Program-made: the position numbers and the translations under genes
NCBI GenBank assembly: GCA_016716325.1
Contig: JADJWO010000001.1
Location: forward strand, 1,612,001-1,676,000
DNA length: 64,000 nucleotides
Source: Nitrosomonadales bacterium
Lineage (GTDB): Bacteria > Pseudomonadota > Gammaproteobacteria > Burkholderiales > Gallionellaceae
Direction of reading: 5' to 3'
Part shown: piece after piece, positions 1 through 12,537 of the stretch
How the letters are laid out: each line of letters starts with the position of its first letter
Position numbering within the stretch: the first letter of the stretch is position 1
Notes under the pieces: generated by a model
What the model saw: the letters and a program-made list of their open reading frames with translations, nothing else
What the model was told of the DNA's origin: nothing
Database searches by the model: none

Positions 1-399
1 CACCCCGCCCGCACCACGGGCGCCGTAGCCGAATTCCGGGGGAATGACCAAAGTGCGCTGTCCGCCCACTTTCATGCCCTGCACGCCGACATCCCAGCCC
101 CTGATGACACGACCGCCACCGAGCGGGAATTCGAACGGACGGTTGCGATCACGCGAGCTGTCGAACTTCTGGCCTTTGTGCTGCGGCGCGGCCTCGTCAT
201 ACAGCCAGCCGGTGTAATGCACCGAGACCATTTGCCCGGCACTGGCGACCTCACCCGCACCCGCTTTGACTTCGATCTGCATCAGCTCAGTCACATTGCT
301 GGGCTTGGCCGCCGGCAACTCGGCTTGAGAGCAGGCGCTGAACAACAGACTGCTTGCGCCGATCAGTGCGGCGAGCGGAAAGAAAGTGAAGCCCCTCAT
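1..399 (-). CDS. FKBP-type peptidyl-prolyl isomerase, lipoprotein (3' end outside window)
   Basis: The gene reads leftward off the window edge, so only about 133 N-terminal residues are visible. An N-terminal hydrophobic stretch ends in LLFSAC, a lipobox, so the protein is probably an outer-membrane or periplasmic lipoprotein. The FKBP core follows: [35 protein letters not shown] and PPEFGYG. FKBP enzymes catalyse cis-trans isomerisation of X-Pro bonds and act as folding helpers. Its ATG directly follows the stop codon of the upstream tandem-FKBP gene, so the two are probably co-translated. Family assignment is secure; the substrate is unknown. Confidence 0.9.
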   Translation of the reverse strand, partial: MRGFTFFPLAALIGASSLLFSACSQAELPAAKPSNVTELMQIEVKAGAGEVASAGQMVSVHYTGWLYDEAAPQHKGQKFDSSRDRNRPFEFPLGGGRVIRGWDVGVQGMKVGGQRTLVIPPEFGYGARGAGGV

Positions 400-1086
400 T
401 TAATTCACACCCAGCAGTTCGACTTCAAACACCAGCGTCGCGTTGCCCGGGATCACGCCGCCCGCGCCGCGCTTGCCGTAACCCATCTCCGGCGGGATGG
501 TCAGCGTGCGCTGACCGCCCACTTTCATGCCCTGCACGCCCATGTCCCAGCCCTGGATCACATGGCCCATGCCCAGCGGGAATTCGAACGGCTCGTCGCG
601 GTCGCGCGAACTGTCGAACTTGGTGCCCTTGTTACCTTCCGCGTGCTTGTCGAATAGCCAGCCGGTGTAATGCACGGTCACATGCTGCCCGGCCTGCGCC
701 TCGTCGCCCTCGCCGACCTTGGTATCCACCATCTCGGTGCGGATCACCTTCAGCAGCTTCACGTCGAATACCAGCGTCGCATTCGGCGGGATCACGCCGC
801 CCGCACCGCGCGGGCCATAGCCCATCTCGGGCGGGATCACCAAGGTGCGCGTACCGCCTTCCTTCATGCCCGCCACGCCCTCGTCCCAACCCTTGATGAC
901 ACGCCCGCCGCCGAGCGGGAAATCGAACGGCTCGTTGCGGTCCAGCGAGCTATCGAACTTCGTGCCCTTGTTGTCTGCTGCGTCTTCGTCATACAGCCAG
1001 CCGGTGTAGTGCACGATGACGGTCTGGCCTGCCTGCGCTTCCGCGCCTTCGCCCAGTTTGGTGTCGGTTTTGATGAGGGTGGTCAT
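400..1086 (-). CDS. tandem FKBP-type peptidyl-prolyl isomerase (two FKBP domains)
   Basis: The 228-residue protein has no signal peptide and holds two complete FKBP domains. The first covers roughly residues 10-115 ([49 protein letters not shown]). The second covers 120-228 ([47 protein letters not shown]). Most FKBPs have one catalytic domain, so this looks like an internal duplication. It is probably a cytoplasmic folding catalyst. The stop codon abuts the start of the lipoprotein FKBP downstream, so folding factors for two compartments share a transcript. The start is an ATG at the beginning of the first domain. Confidence 0.9.
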   Translation of the reverse strand: MTTLIKTDTKLGEGAEAQAGQTVIVHYTGWLYDEDAADNKGTKFDSSLDRNEPFDFPLGGGRVIKGWDEGVAGMKEGGTRTLVIPPEMGYGPRGAGGVIPPNATLVFDVKLLKVIRTEMVDTKVGEGDEAQAGQHVTVHYTGWLFDKHAEGNKGTKFDSSRDRDEPFEFPLGMGHVIQGWDMGVQGMKVGGQRTLTIPPEMGYGKRGAGGVIPGNATLVFEVELLGVN

Positions 1087-1154
1087 ATTTCTCTTTCTAG
1101 TTAGTTTCTGTAATGCCGGAGGTCATTTGTTCAGTATCGCGCTGCTTTACCATC

Positions 1155-2249
1155 CTACGCTTGCTGCTCGATATCATCGCTAATTTGGATATCTTCATTT
1201 TTAGCCATTGAGTGAATCAAATCTAATGTGGCGTGACAATCCCCCAACGCCGAATGACATCCGTTCGGAAGTTTCACAAACCTTGTTGCTGGCTCCAAAT
1301 ATGCTTTGAATACCCTCATGGCACATTCCCATGTGACATGATCTGGAAGTGGTAACCCATGCAGCTTGCATGTATTGTCGAATATCTTGCTATCAAATCG
1401 TGAGTTGTACGTCACGATGATCTTGCCATGAAGTATCTCGATGATTTTTGAATACTCTTTAGCAAAGCTCGGGCTGCGCCTTACCATTGTGTTTGTTATG
1501 CCATGTATTTTTTTTGCTCGGTCTGGTATTGAATGCAAAGGCTTGAATCTGCGCTCATAAAGCGTTTCACCTGAAGTTGTAATGATTGCAAGTTCAATAA
1601 TTTCAGCCTCAGGATTACGATCAAAACCCTCTATCAGGCCAGTTGTTTCTGTATCAAGGATAACCACATCAGGTAGTTCTAAAATGTCTCTTGCCCATTC
1701 AATAGCGCCAACGCGATCAAATACTCGCGCAGGTCGCTTCAACCAGCTCATGTGGATTTCTCTAGGGGAGAGAAGACCTTGGTCAATCAGCCATTTCACA
1801 TCTAGCGAGTATTCAACCCCGAGCCTTCTAACCCATTGGCGTTGGGCTTTTTCAAGATGATTGATTAGCTGTCGATCAGACCATCCATTCACTTTCATTA
1901 GGTGCTGTCTCGCGACATCACCAATCCCAACCTTATTAGCTCGGCCTATATGAATTGAGTTGTGACAGTCCTCGCAAACCACCTTGAATCCGGTGAGAGT
2001 TTGGGTGCCTTGTTCATCATCGAAACACCAAAGTTCGTGCAAGTGCAGGTTTTCTAGAAACTGACCTCCACAACATTCGCACGTTAATGGCAATGCCGGG
2101 TCGGGATAATTGCTGTAGGAGTCATATATCGCACCAAACCGGTAGCGGAGCATGGACCAACTGCTTTCAGACACAATGGCCCGCACATTCTGCCCCCAAG
2201 CATTAGCCGGTATCATTCCCACTTCTAGCTTGGGCTTCTTTCCCGCCAT
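1155..2249 (-). CDS. HNH-like zinc-finger / DEDD-type 3'-5' exonuclease fusion protein
   Basis: The 364-residue protein is not a recognised named gene. Residues about 55-105 form an HNH-like zinc module: CECC, then LHLHELW, then CEDCHNSIHIG. Residues about 192-355 form a DnaQ-like exonuclease: ILDTETTG (Exo I; D199 and E201), VTYNSRFD (Exo II) and HSALGDCHATLD (Exo III, DEDDh type). The gene is visibly richer in A+T than metH and the FKBP genes beside it, which suggests recent acquisition. A nuclease in DNA repair, phage defence or a mobile element would all fit, and I cannot choose. The two domain calls are firm for the exonuclease and fair for the zinc module. Confidence 0.7.
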   Translation of the reverse strand: MAGKKPKLEVGMIPANAWGQNVRAIVSESSWSMLRYRFGAIYDSYSNYPDPALPLTCECCGGQFLENLHLHELWCFDDEQGTQTLTGFKVVCEDCHNSIHIGRANKVGIGDVARQHLMKVNGWSDRQLINHLEKAQRQWVRRLGVEYSLDVKWLIDQGLLSPREIHMSWLKRPARVFDRVGAIEWARDILELPDVVILDTETTGLIEGFDRNPEAEIIELAIITTSGETLYERRFKPLHSIPDRAKKIHGITNTMVRRSPSFAKEYSKIIEILHGKIIVTYNSRFDSKIFDNTCKLHGLPLPDHVTWECAMRVFKAYLEPATRFVKLPNGCHSALGDCHATLDLIHSMAKNEDIQISDDIEQQA

Positions 2250-2312
2250 TCAGCGCCTCTCTACTCGATATATGAATACAATAAACCGGCTCTTAGACTT
2301 CTTCGATTATCC

Positions 2313-6221
<3,909 letters not shown>

Positions 6222-6390
6222 GGCGTGTACGCTCAATAAATGAGCGCAGATTTTAGCATGCGCCCCCCCGCCCGGCAGTCCGGGAATTTGCGCAAAATCA
6301 ACAAGGCAACGAATTGGGAGTATATTATCCGAGCCCGCTTTGGAAGTTGCGGACGATCAAATATAGAAAACTATTCCTTGGGAGGATGTC

Positions 6391-6846
6391 ATGGGCAAGC
6401 TTGAGTGGAGTGCGGATCTGGATACAGGCATCGAGGTCATCGACAAGCAACACAGAAGGATCGTGGATTACATCAATGAACTTCACGATGCGCGCACCAG
6501 CGGACACGAAAAAGAGGATATCGGCAAGGTGATCGACGAGCTGGTGGATTACACGCTATCGCACTTTGCGTTCGAGGAAAGTCTGCAGGAAGAGGCGCAC
6601 TATCCTTTCCTGAAGGCGCACAAGAAAGTGCATGACCTGTTCGTGAAACGCGTGGGCGAGTATCAGGAACGCTTCAAGCTCGGCGATGATGTTTCAGAAG
6701 AGCTGAACAATCTGCTGGTCACCTGGCTGTTCAACCACATCAAACGCGACGATGCGGATTATGTGACTGCAGTAAAGAGCAACATGGCGCAGCATGAAGC
6801 CTTTGTAGAGAAGAAAAAGGGCTTTTTCGGCCGGCTGTTCAGCTGA
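6391..6846 (+). CDS. bacteriohemerythrin
   Basis: The 151-residue protein carries the hemerythrin di-iron ligand pattern: H in DKQHRRI, H and E in SHFAFEESLQEEAHYPF, H in KAHKKVHDLF and the late H and D in FNHIKRDDADY. Such proteins bind O2 reversibly and may buffer or sense oxygen or iron. The ATG is preceded by GGGAGG at a good distance. It is a single-domain form with no fused chemotaxis or GGDEF domain. It stands alone, divergent from metH and convergent with comM. Confidence 0.93.
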   Translation: MGKLEWSADLDTGIEVIDKQHRRIVDYINELHDARTSGHEKEDIGKVIDELVDYTLSHFAFEESLQEEAHYPFLKAHKKVHDLFVKRVGEYQERFKLGDDVSEELNNLLVTWLFNHIKRDDADYVTAVKSNMAQHEAFVEKKKGFFGRLFS

Positions 6847-6857
6847 AACGCTGCAAT

Positions 6858-8348
6858 TCAGAAACTCAAACGTCGATACTGCACCGCTTCGGCGACATGC
6901 CGGGCGGTGATGGTGTCGCATCCTTCCAGATCGGCGATGCTGCGCGCCACCTTGAGTATCCGATGATAGGCGCGCGCCGAAAGGTTGAGTCGGGCAATGG
7001 CGCTGTGCAACAGCGCGGTGCCCTGCTCGTCCGGCGCACATAGCGCATCGATCTCCGTTACCGAAAGTTCCGCATTCGCCTTGTTCTGCCGCGCAAGCTG
7101 GCGCTGTCGGGCAGTTTCGACACGCGCCTGAAGTTCTGCGCTGTTTTCGCCGTTTCCCTTTCCGGTCAGATCCTCCTGCGGTATGGCAGGCACTTCGATG
7201 CGGATGTCGATGCGGTCCAGCAACGGGCCGGATATCTTGCTGCGGTAGCGCGAGACCTGGTCGGGCGTGCAGCGGCATTTGCCGTTGTAGTGGCCGAGGT
7301 AACCGCACGGGCAGGGATTCATCGCCGCGATGAGCTGGAAGCGTGCGGGGAAATCGGCACGACGCGCGGCGCGCGAGATGGTGATATGCCCCGATTCCAA
7401 AGGCTCGCGCAACACTTCCAGCACGCTGCGGTCGAATTCGGGCAATTCGTCCAGGAACAGCACACCGTGCAGAGCCATCGATATTTCGCCTGGGCGCGGG
7501 TTGCTGCCGCCGCCGACCAGTGCCACGCCGGATGCGGTGTGATGCGGTGCGCGATAGGGGCGGGTCTTCCATCTGGCCACATCGAAATTGCCGTCCAGTG
7601 ATTGCACGGCCGCGCTTTGCAGCGCTTCGGTTTCCGACATCTGCGGGAGGATGCCGGGAAAGCGCGATGCCAGCATGGATTTCCCGGTACCGGGCGGGCC
7701 GACCATCAGCAAGCTGTGCCCCCCGGCGGCGGCAATCTCCAGCGCGCGCTTGGCTTGCGCCTGCCCCTTTACCTCGCGCATGTCCGGGTAGCGCGGCGCG
7801 AGGGTTCGCGGCTGGCTGACATGGGGTTGCATCGCCTCGCGTCCGGCAAGATGCGCCGCAACCTGCAACAGCGATCCCGCCGCGTAAACCGTCGCATCCT
7901 GCACCAGCGACGCTTCGGCGGCATTCACGGCGGGCAGGATGAAAGCGCGACCGGAGCCAGCGGCGTGATAGGTCATCGCCAGTGCCCCGCGTATCGCGCG
8001 TAGTTCGCCGGTCAGCGCCAGTTCGCCGGCGTATTCATATTCGGCAAGCCTGTCGGAAGGGATCTGTCCCGTAGCCGCGAGGATGCCCAGCGCGATGGGC
8101 AGATCGAAACGCCCGCTCTCTTTCGGCAGGTCGGCGGGGGCAAGGTTGACGGTGATGCGACGGGCGGGAAATTCGAACTGGCAATTCTGCAGGGCGGCGC
8201 GCACGCGATCCTTGCTTTCCTTGACCTCGGTTTCCGGCAGGCCGACGATGGTGAAGCTGGGCAGCCCGTTGGCCAGGTGCACCTCGACGGTGACCAGCGC
8301 GGCTTCCATGCCGGAGAGTGCGCGACTATAAAGGACGGCCAGAGACAT
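6858..8348 (-). CDS. comM: YifB/ComM family Mg-chelatase-like AAA+ ATPase
   Basis: The 496-residue length is typical of the family. There is an N-terminal Lon-protease-like fold (SLAVLYSRALSGM at the start), a Walker A motif GPPGTGKS near residue 218, a Walker B region FLDELPEF, and the C-terminal Mg-chelatase region ending VAEAVQYRRLSF. In naturally competent bacteria ComM is a helicase that promotes branch migration during transformation. Whether this strain is competent cannot be seen here. Confidence 0.92.
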   Translation of the reverse strand: MSLAVLYSRALSGMEAALVTVEVHLANGLPSFTIVGLPETEVKESKDRVRAALQNCQFEFPARRITVNLAPADLPKESGRFDLPIALGILAATGQIPSDRLAEYEYAGELALTGELRAIRGALAMTYHAAGSGRAFILPAVNAAEASLVQDATVYAAGSLLQVAAHLAGREAMQPHVSQPRTLAPRYPDMREVKGQAQAKRALEIAAAGGHSLLMVGPPGTGKSMLASRFPGILPQMSETEALQSAAVQSLDGNFDVARWKTRPYRAPHHTASGVALVGGGSNPRPGEISMALHGVLFLDELPEFDRSVLEVLREPLESGHITISRAARRADFPARFQLIAAMNPCPCGYLGHYNGKCRCTPDQVSRYRSKISGPLLDRIDIRIEVPAIPQEDLTGKGNGENSAELQARVETARQRQLARQNKANAELSVTEIDALCAPDEQGTALLHSAIARLNLSARAYHRILKVARSIADLEGCDTITARHVAEAVQYRRLSF

Positions 8349-8505
8349 GATTTTCCGGGAGAGTCATTGCACCACGAAAAACACCAGGTTCACGGAGGAG
8401 CTTGATGGCGCGCAATCGTGGAATCCGGCCAGTTGATTCCGGGAAACAGGCCGCGAAATGGCGCATGGTTTCTTCGTGGCCTTCGTGCGCTTTGTGGTGC
8501 AAGGT

Positions 8506-8745
8506 TTATTTGTTCCGTTGCGCTTCCAGCTCGGCGATGCGCGCCTCCAGTGCGGTCAACTGCTCCCGGGCACGCGCCAGCACTTGCGCTTGCACGTCGA
8601 ATTCTTCACGGGTGACCAGATCGAGTTTTGCAAAGCCCTGCTGCAACAGCGCACGGACATTCTTTTCGATGTCCTTGGCCGGACTGCTGTTTACCGCCTC
8701 TTGTAGCTTGGCAGAGATTTCATCGAATACTTTGTTGTCCAGCAT
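8506..8745 (-). CDS. ubiK: ubiquinone biosynthesis accessory factor UbiK (BMFP family)
   Basis: This is a 79-residue, almost wholly helical coiled-coil protein: N-terminal LDNKVFDEISAKLQEAV, then KNVRALLQQGFAKLDLVTRE, then a charged C-terminal coil. It matches the YqiC/UbiK family, which binds membranes and assists the aerobic ubiquinone (Ubi) complex, partnering UbiJ. A ubiJ gene lies at 16.7-17.3 kb. The ATG at 8745 has an AGGAG site upstream, which rules out the longer in-frame extension. Confidence 0.88.
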   Translation of the reverse strand: MLDNKVFDEISAKLQEAVNSSPAKDIEKNVRALLQQGFAKLDLVTREEFDVQAQVLARAREQLTALEARIAELEAQRNK

Positions 8746-8804
8746 GACTAAACTCCTGAATGATTGCGACGTCAGGCAGTTTAGCAAAATTAGCCGGCAC
8801 AGGA

Positions 8805-8821
8805 CGCACACAGCCGGTGCA
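8805..8821 (+). promoter_or_regulatory. candidate NtrC binding site (distal)
   Basis: The sequence CGCACA-CAGCC-GGTGCA matches the NtrC dyad TGCACY-N5-GGTGCA with a perfect right half-site and four of six bases in the left. It lies about 110 bp upstream of a sigma-54-type promoter, a typical enhancer distance. Confidence 0.5.
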
Positions 8822-8836
8822 AAGGAAGCCTTATAT

Positions 8837-8853
8837 CGCATGCAAATGGTGCA
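8837..8853 (+). promoter_or_regulatory. candidate NtrC binding site (proximal)
   Basis: CGCATG-CAAAT-GGTGCA has a perfect right half-site and a weak left half. Its centre is 32 bp, about three helical turns, from the distal site, so the two would lie on the same DNA face. Confidence 0.45.
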
Positions 8854-8916
8854 TGGCGATAAATGGCATCCAGAAAATGACATTCAATATACTGTTTAAT
8901 AATGATTATTATTTTG

Positions 8917-8932
8917 TGGCACGCATCCTGCT
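8917..8932 (+). promoter_or_regulatory. candidate sigma-54 promoter for porin-glnK-amtB
   Basis: TGGCACGCATCCTGCT fits the -24/-12 consensus, with the invariant GG-N10-GC spacing exact (GG at 8918-8919, GC at 8930-8931). It lies about 50 bp upstream of the porin start, with two NtrC-like sites further upstream. Confidence 0.7.
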
Positions 8933-8981
8933 GTTTGTATGGGCGGATACCGTTATCCCGTTAATCAACCAGAAAGGAAAC

Positions 8982-10155
<1,174 letters not shown>

Positions 10156-10164
10156 GAGAGCATC

Positions 10165-11574
10165 ATGAAAAAACTTCTCGTAATGATTACCTTGCTGTCC
10201 ATGCTGAGCGGCATGGCCATACCTGCCTTTGCGGAAGATATGGCCGCCACAGCCAGTGCGGTCTCACAGGTCGCGGATGTCGTCGAGCCGGTTGTCGATG
10301 CCGCAGCACCTGTTGTGGAGGAAGCTGCCGCGCCGGTTCCCGACAAGGGCGACACTACCTGGATGATGCTGTCCACGCTGCTGGTGATCCTGATGATCGT
10401 ACCGGGCCTGTCCCTGTTCTACGGTGGCCTGGTGCGCGCCAAGAACATGCTGTCCGTACTTTCTCAAGTGTTCGGAATCTTCGCGCTGATCTCCATCCTG
10501 TGGGTGATCTACGGTTACTCGCTGGCCTTCGGTGACGGCGGCGCCATGAACTGGCTGATCGGCGACACTTCGAAGTTCTTCCTGGCCGGCATGACCGGTG
10601 ACAGCACCGCTGCCACCTTCACCGACGGCGTGGTGATCCCCGAGTTCACCTTCGTGGCCTTCCAGCTGACCTTCGCGGCGATCACCACCGCGCTGATCAT
10701 CGGCGGCTTCGCCGAGCGCATCAAGTTCGGCGCACTGATGGTGTTCTCTGCACTGTGGTTCACCTTCTCCTACCTGCCGATCGCACATATGGTGTGGGCA
10801 ACCGGTGGCTACCTGTTCGAGATGGGTGCGCTGGACTTCGCCGGCGGTACCGTGGTGCACATCAACGCCGGTATCGCGGCACTGGTGGGCGCGATCGTGA
10901 TCGGCAAGCGTATCGGTTACGGTAAAGAGCCGATGGCTCCGCACAACCTGCCGATGACCATGATCGGTGCATCCCTGCTGTGGGTGGGCTGGTTCGGTTT
11001 CAATGCCGGTTCCAACCTGGAAGCCACCGGCGGTGCAGCACTGGCCTTCCTGAACACCATCGTCGCCACTGCCGCTGCGGCACTGAGCTGGATGGGCGCT
11101 GAGAAGATGATGCGCGGCAAGGCTTCCATGCTGGGTATCGCTTCCGGTGCAGTCGCCGGTCTGGTTGCCGTCACACCGGCTGCCGGTCTGGTCGGCCCGA
11201 TGGGTGCCATCGCCCTCGGCTTGATCGTCGGTCCGGTCTGTCTGTGGGGCGTGTCCGGCCTGAAGAAGTCGCTAGGCTATGACGATTCGCTCGACGTGTT
11301 CGGCATCCACGCGTTGGGCGGCATCGTCGGCGCGATCGGCACCGGCATCTTCGTCTCGCCGGCACTGGGCGGCGTGGGCATCGACGGCTACACCATGGCA
11401 GGTCAGGTGATGACGCAGGCCACCGGCGTGCTGGTCACCATCGTGTGGTCCGGTGTGGTCGCCTTCGTCTGCTTCAAGTTGGTCGACATGGTCATGGGTC
11501 TGCGCGTTTCGGAAGAAGCGGAACGCGAAGGTCTGGACACCGCGACGCACGGCGAACGCGCGTACAACGTGTAA
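10165..11574 (+). CDS. amtB: ammonium transporter AmtB
   Basis: The 469-residue protein has a cleavable signal (IPAFAED), an Ala/Pro/Val linker and eleven predicted membrane helices. Family signatures include GLSLFYGGLVRAKNMLS, FAGGTVVHINAGIAALVGA, the pore region WVGWFGFNAGS and FGIHALGGIVGAIGTG with the second pore histidine. It conducts ammonia/ammonium into the cytoplasm and is gated by GlnK encoded just upstream. The long N-terminal extension before the first pore helix is common in betaproteobacterial AmtB. Confidence 0.96.
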   Translation: MKKLLVMITLLSMLSGMAIPAFAEDMAATASAVSQVADVVEPVVDAAAPVVEEAAAPVPDKGDTTWMMLSTLLVILMIVPGLSLFYGGLVRAKNMLSVLSQVFGIFALISILWVIYGYSLAFGDGGAMNWLIGDTSKFFLAGMTGDSTAATFTDGVVIPEFTFVAFQLTFAAITTALIIGGFAERIKFGALMVFSALWFTFSYLPIAHMVWATGGYLFEMGALDFAGGTVVHINAGIAALVGAIVIGKRIGYGKEPMAPHNLPMTMIGASLLWVGWFGFNAGSNLEATGGAALAFLNTIVATAAAALSWMGAEKMMRGKASMLGIASGAVAGLVAVTPAAGLVGPMGAIALGLIVGPVCLWGVSGLKKSLGYDDSLDVFGIHALGGIVGAIGTGIFVSPALGGVGIDGYTMAGQVMTQATGVLVTIVWSGVVAFVCFKLVDMVMGLRVSEEAEREGLDTATHGERAYNV

Positions 11575-11609
11575 CCTCTCCTCCCGGAGCCTCCCCGGCT
11601 CCATTTCAA

Positions 11610-11633
11610 GGGCACCGCAAGGTGCCCTTTTTT
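11610..11633 (+). terminator. rho-independent terminator after amtB
   Basis: A 7-bp GGGCACC/GGTGCCC stem with a GCAA tetraloop is followed at once by six T residues. It closes the porin-glnK-amtB operon, 36 bp after the amtB stop and facing the convergent purU. Confidence 0.92.
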
Positions 11634-11652
11634 ATTTTTGTGAATCGTACGC

Positions 11653-12537
11653 TTACTTGAACACGATGGTCTTGTTGCCACACACCAGCACGCGGTCTTC
11701 CACGTGGTAGCGCAGGCCGCGCGACAGGACGGTCTTCTCGATGTCGCGTCCGTAGCGCACCAGGTCCTCGACCGCATCGCCGTGATCGATGCGTACCGTG
11801 TCCTGTTCGATGATGGGGCCCGCGTCCAGATCCTCGGTGACGTAATGGCAGGTTGCGCCAATCAGTTTGACGCCACGCCGGTGAGCCTGGTGATAAGGTT
11901 TCGCGCCGACGAAAGAAGGCAGGAAACTGTGGTGGATGTTGATGATGCGCCCCGGATAACGCTGGCACACTGCCGGCGGGAGTATCTGCATGAAACGCGC
12001 CAGCACCATGCAATCGCCGCTCTGTTGTTCGAACAGCGCCATGATCCTGTCAAATGCAGCAGCCTTGGCCGAGGCATCACTGCCCGGCATCTCGACATGA
12101 ATGAACGGGATGCCGTGCCACTCGACGAAGCTGCGCAGGTCTTCGTGGTTGGAGATCACGCAGGGAATATCAACCTGCAGCTCGCCGCTACGCCAGCGAT
12201 ACAACAGGTCGTCCAGACAATGGTCCTGCTTGCTGACCAGAATGACCAGGCGTTTCTTCTGCGTGGAATCGGCAAGCCGCCAGGTCATGTCGAATTCCTG
12301 CGCCAGCGGCGCGAAACGGCGGTCGAACTCCTGTGCGTCGAATGGCAGGGAATCGGCGCGTATCTCCTGGCGCATGAAGAAACGTTGCGCTTCCTGCTCG
12401 GTGTGATAGCTGGCCTCGACGATGAAGCCGCCGTGCTGTGCGATGAAGCCGCTCACGGCGGCGATGATGCCCGCGCGGTCGGGACAGGAAATGGTCAGGG
12501 TGTAGCGCCGCGCCGCACTCATGCCGATCGACGCCAT
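11653..12537 (-). CDS. purU: formyltetrahydrofolate deformylase
   Basis: PurU hydrolyses 10-formyl-THF to formate and THF, balancing one-carbon pools. The 294-residue protein has an N-terminal ACT domain (TISCPDRAGIIAAVSGF) and a formyltransferase-like C-terminal domain with NIHHSFLPSF and GATCHYVTEDLDAGPII. The ATG at 12537 overlaps the TGA of the upstream kinase gene by one base (TGATG), which points to translational coupling. An internal ATG five codons later is a weaker alternative start. Confidence 0.93.
   Translation of the reverse strand: MASIGMSAARRYTLTISCPDRAGIIAAVSGFIAQHGGFIVEASYHTEQEAQRFFMRQEIRADSLPFDAQEFDRRFAPLAQEFDMTWRLADSTQKKRLVILVSKQDHCLDDLLYRWRSGELQVDIPCVISNHEDLRSFVEWHGIPFIHVEMPGSDASAKAAAFDRIMALFEQQSGDCMVLARFMQILPPAVCQRYPGRIINIHHSFLPSFVGAKPYHQAHRRGVKLIGATCHYVTEDLDAGPIIEQDTVRIDHGDAVEDLVRYGRDIEKTVLSRGLRYHVEDRVLVCGNKTIVFK

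Noticed and set aside
6237..6390. Cobalamin riboswitch ahead of metH
   Set aside because: The 154-bp divergent region is too short for one and lacks a B12-box-like segment.
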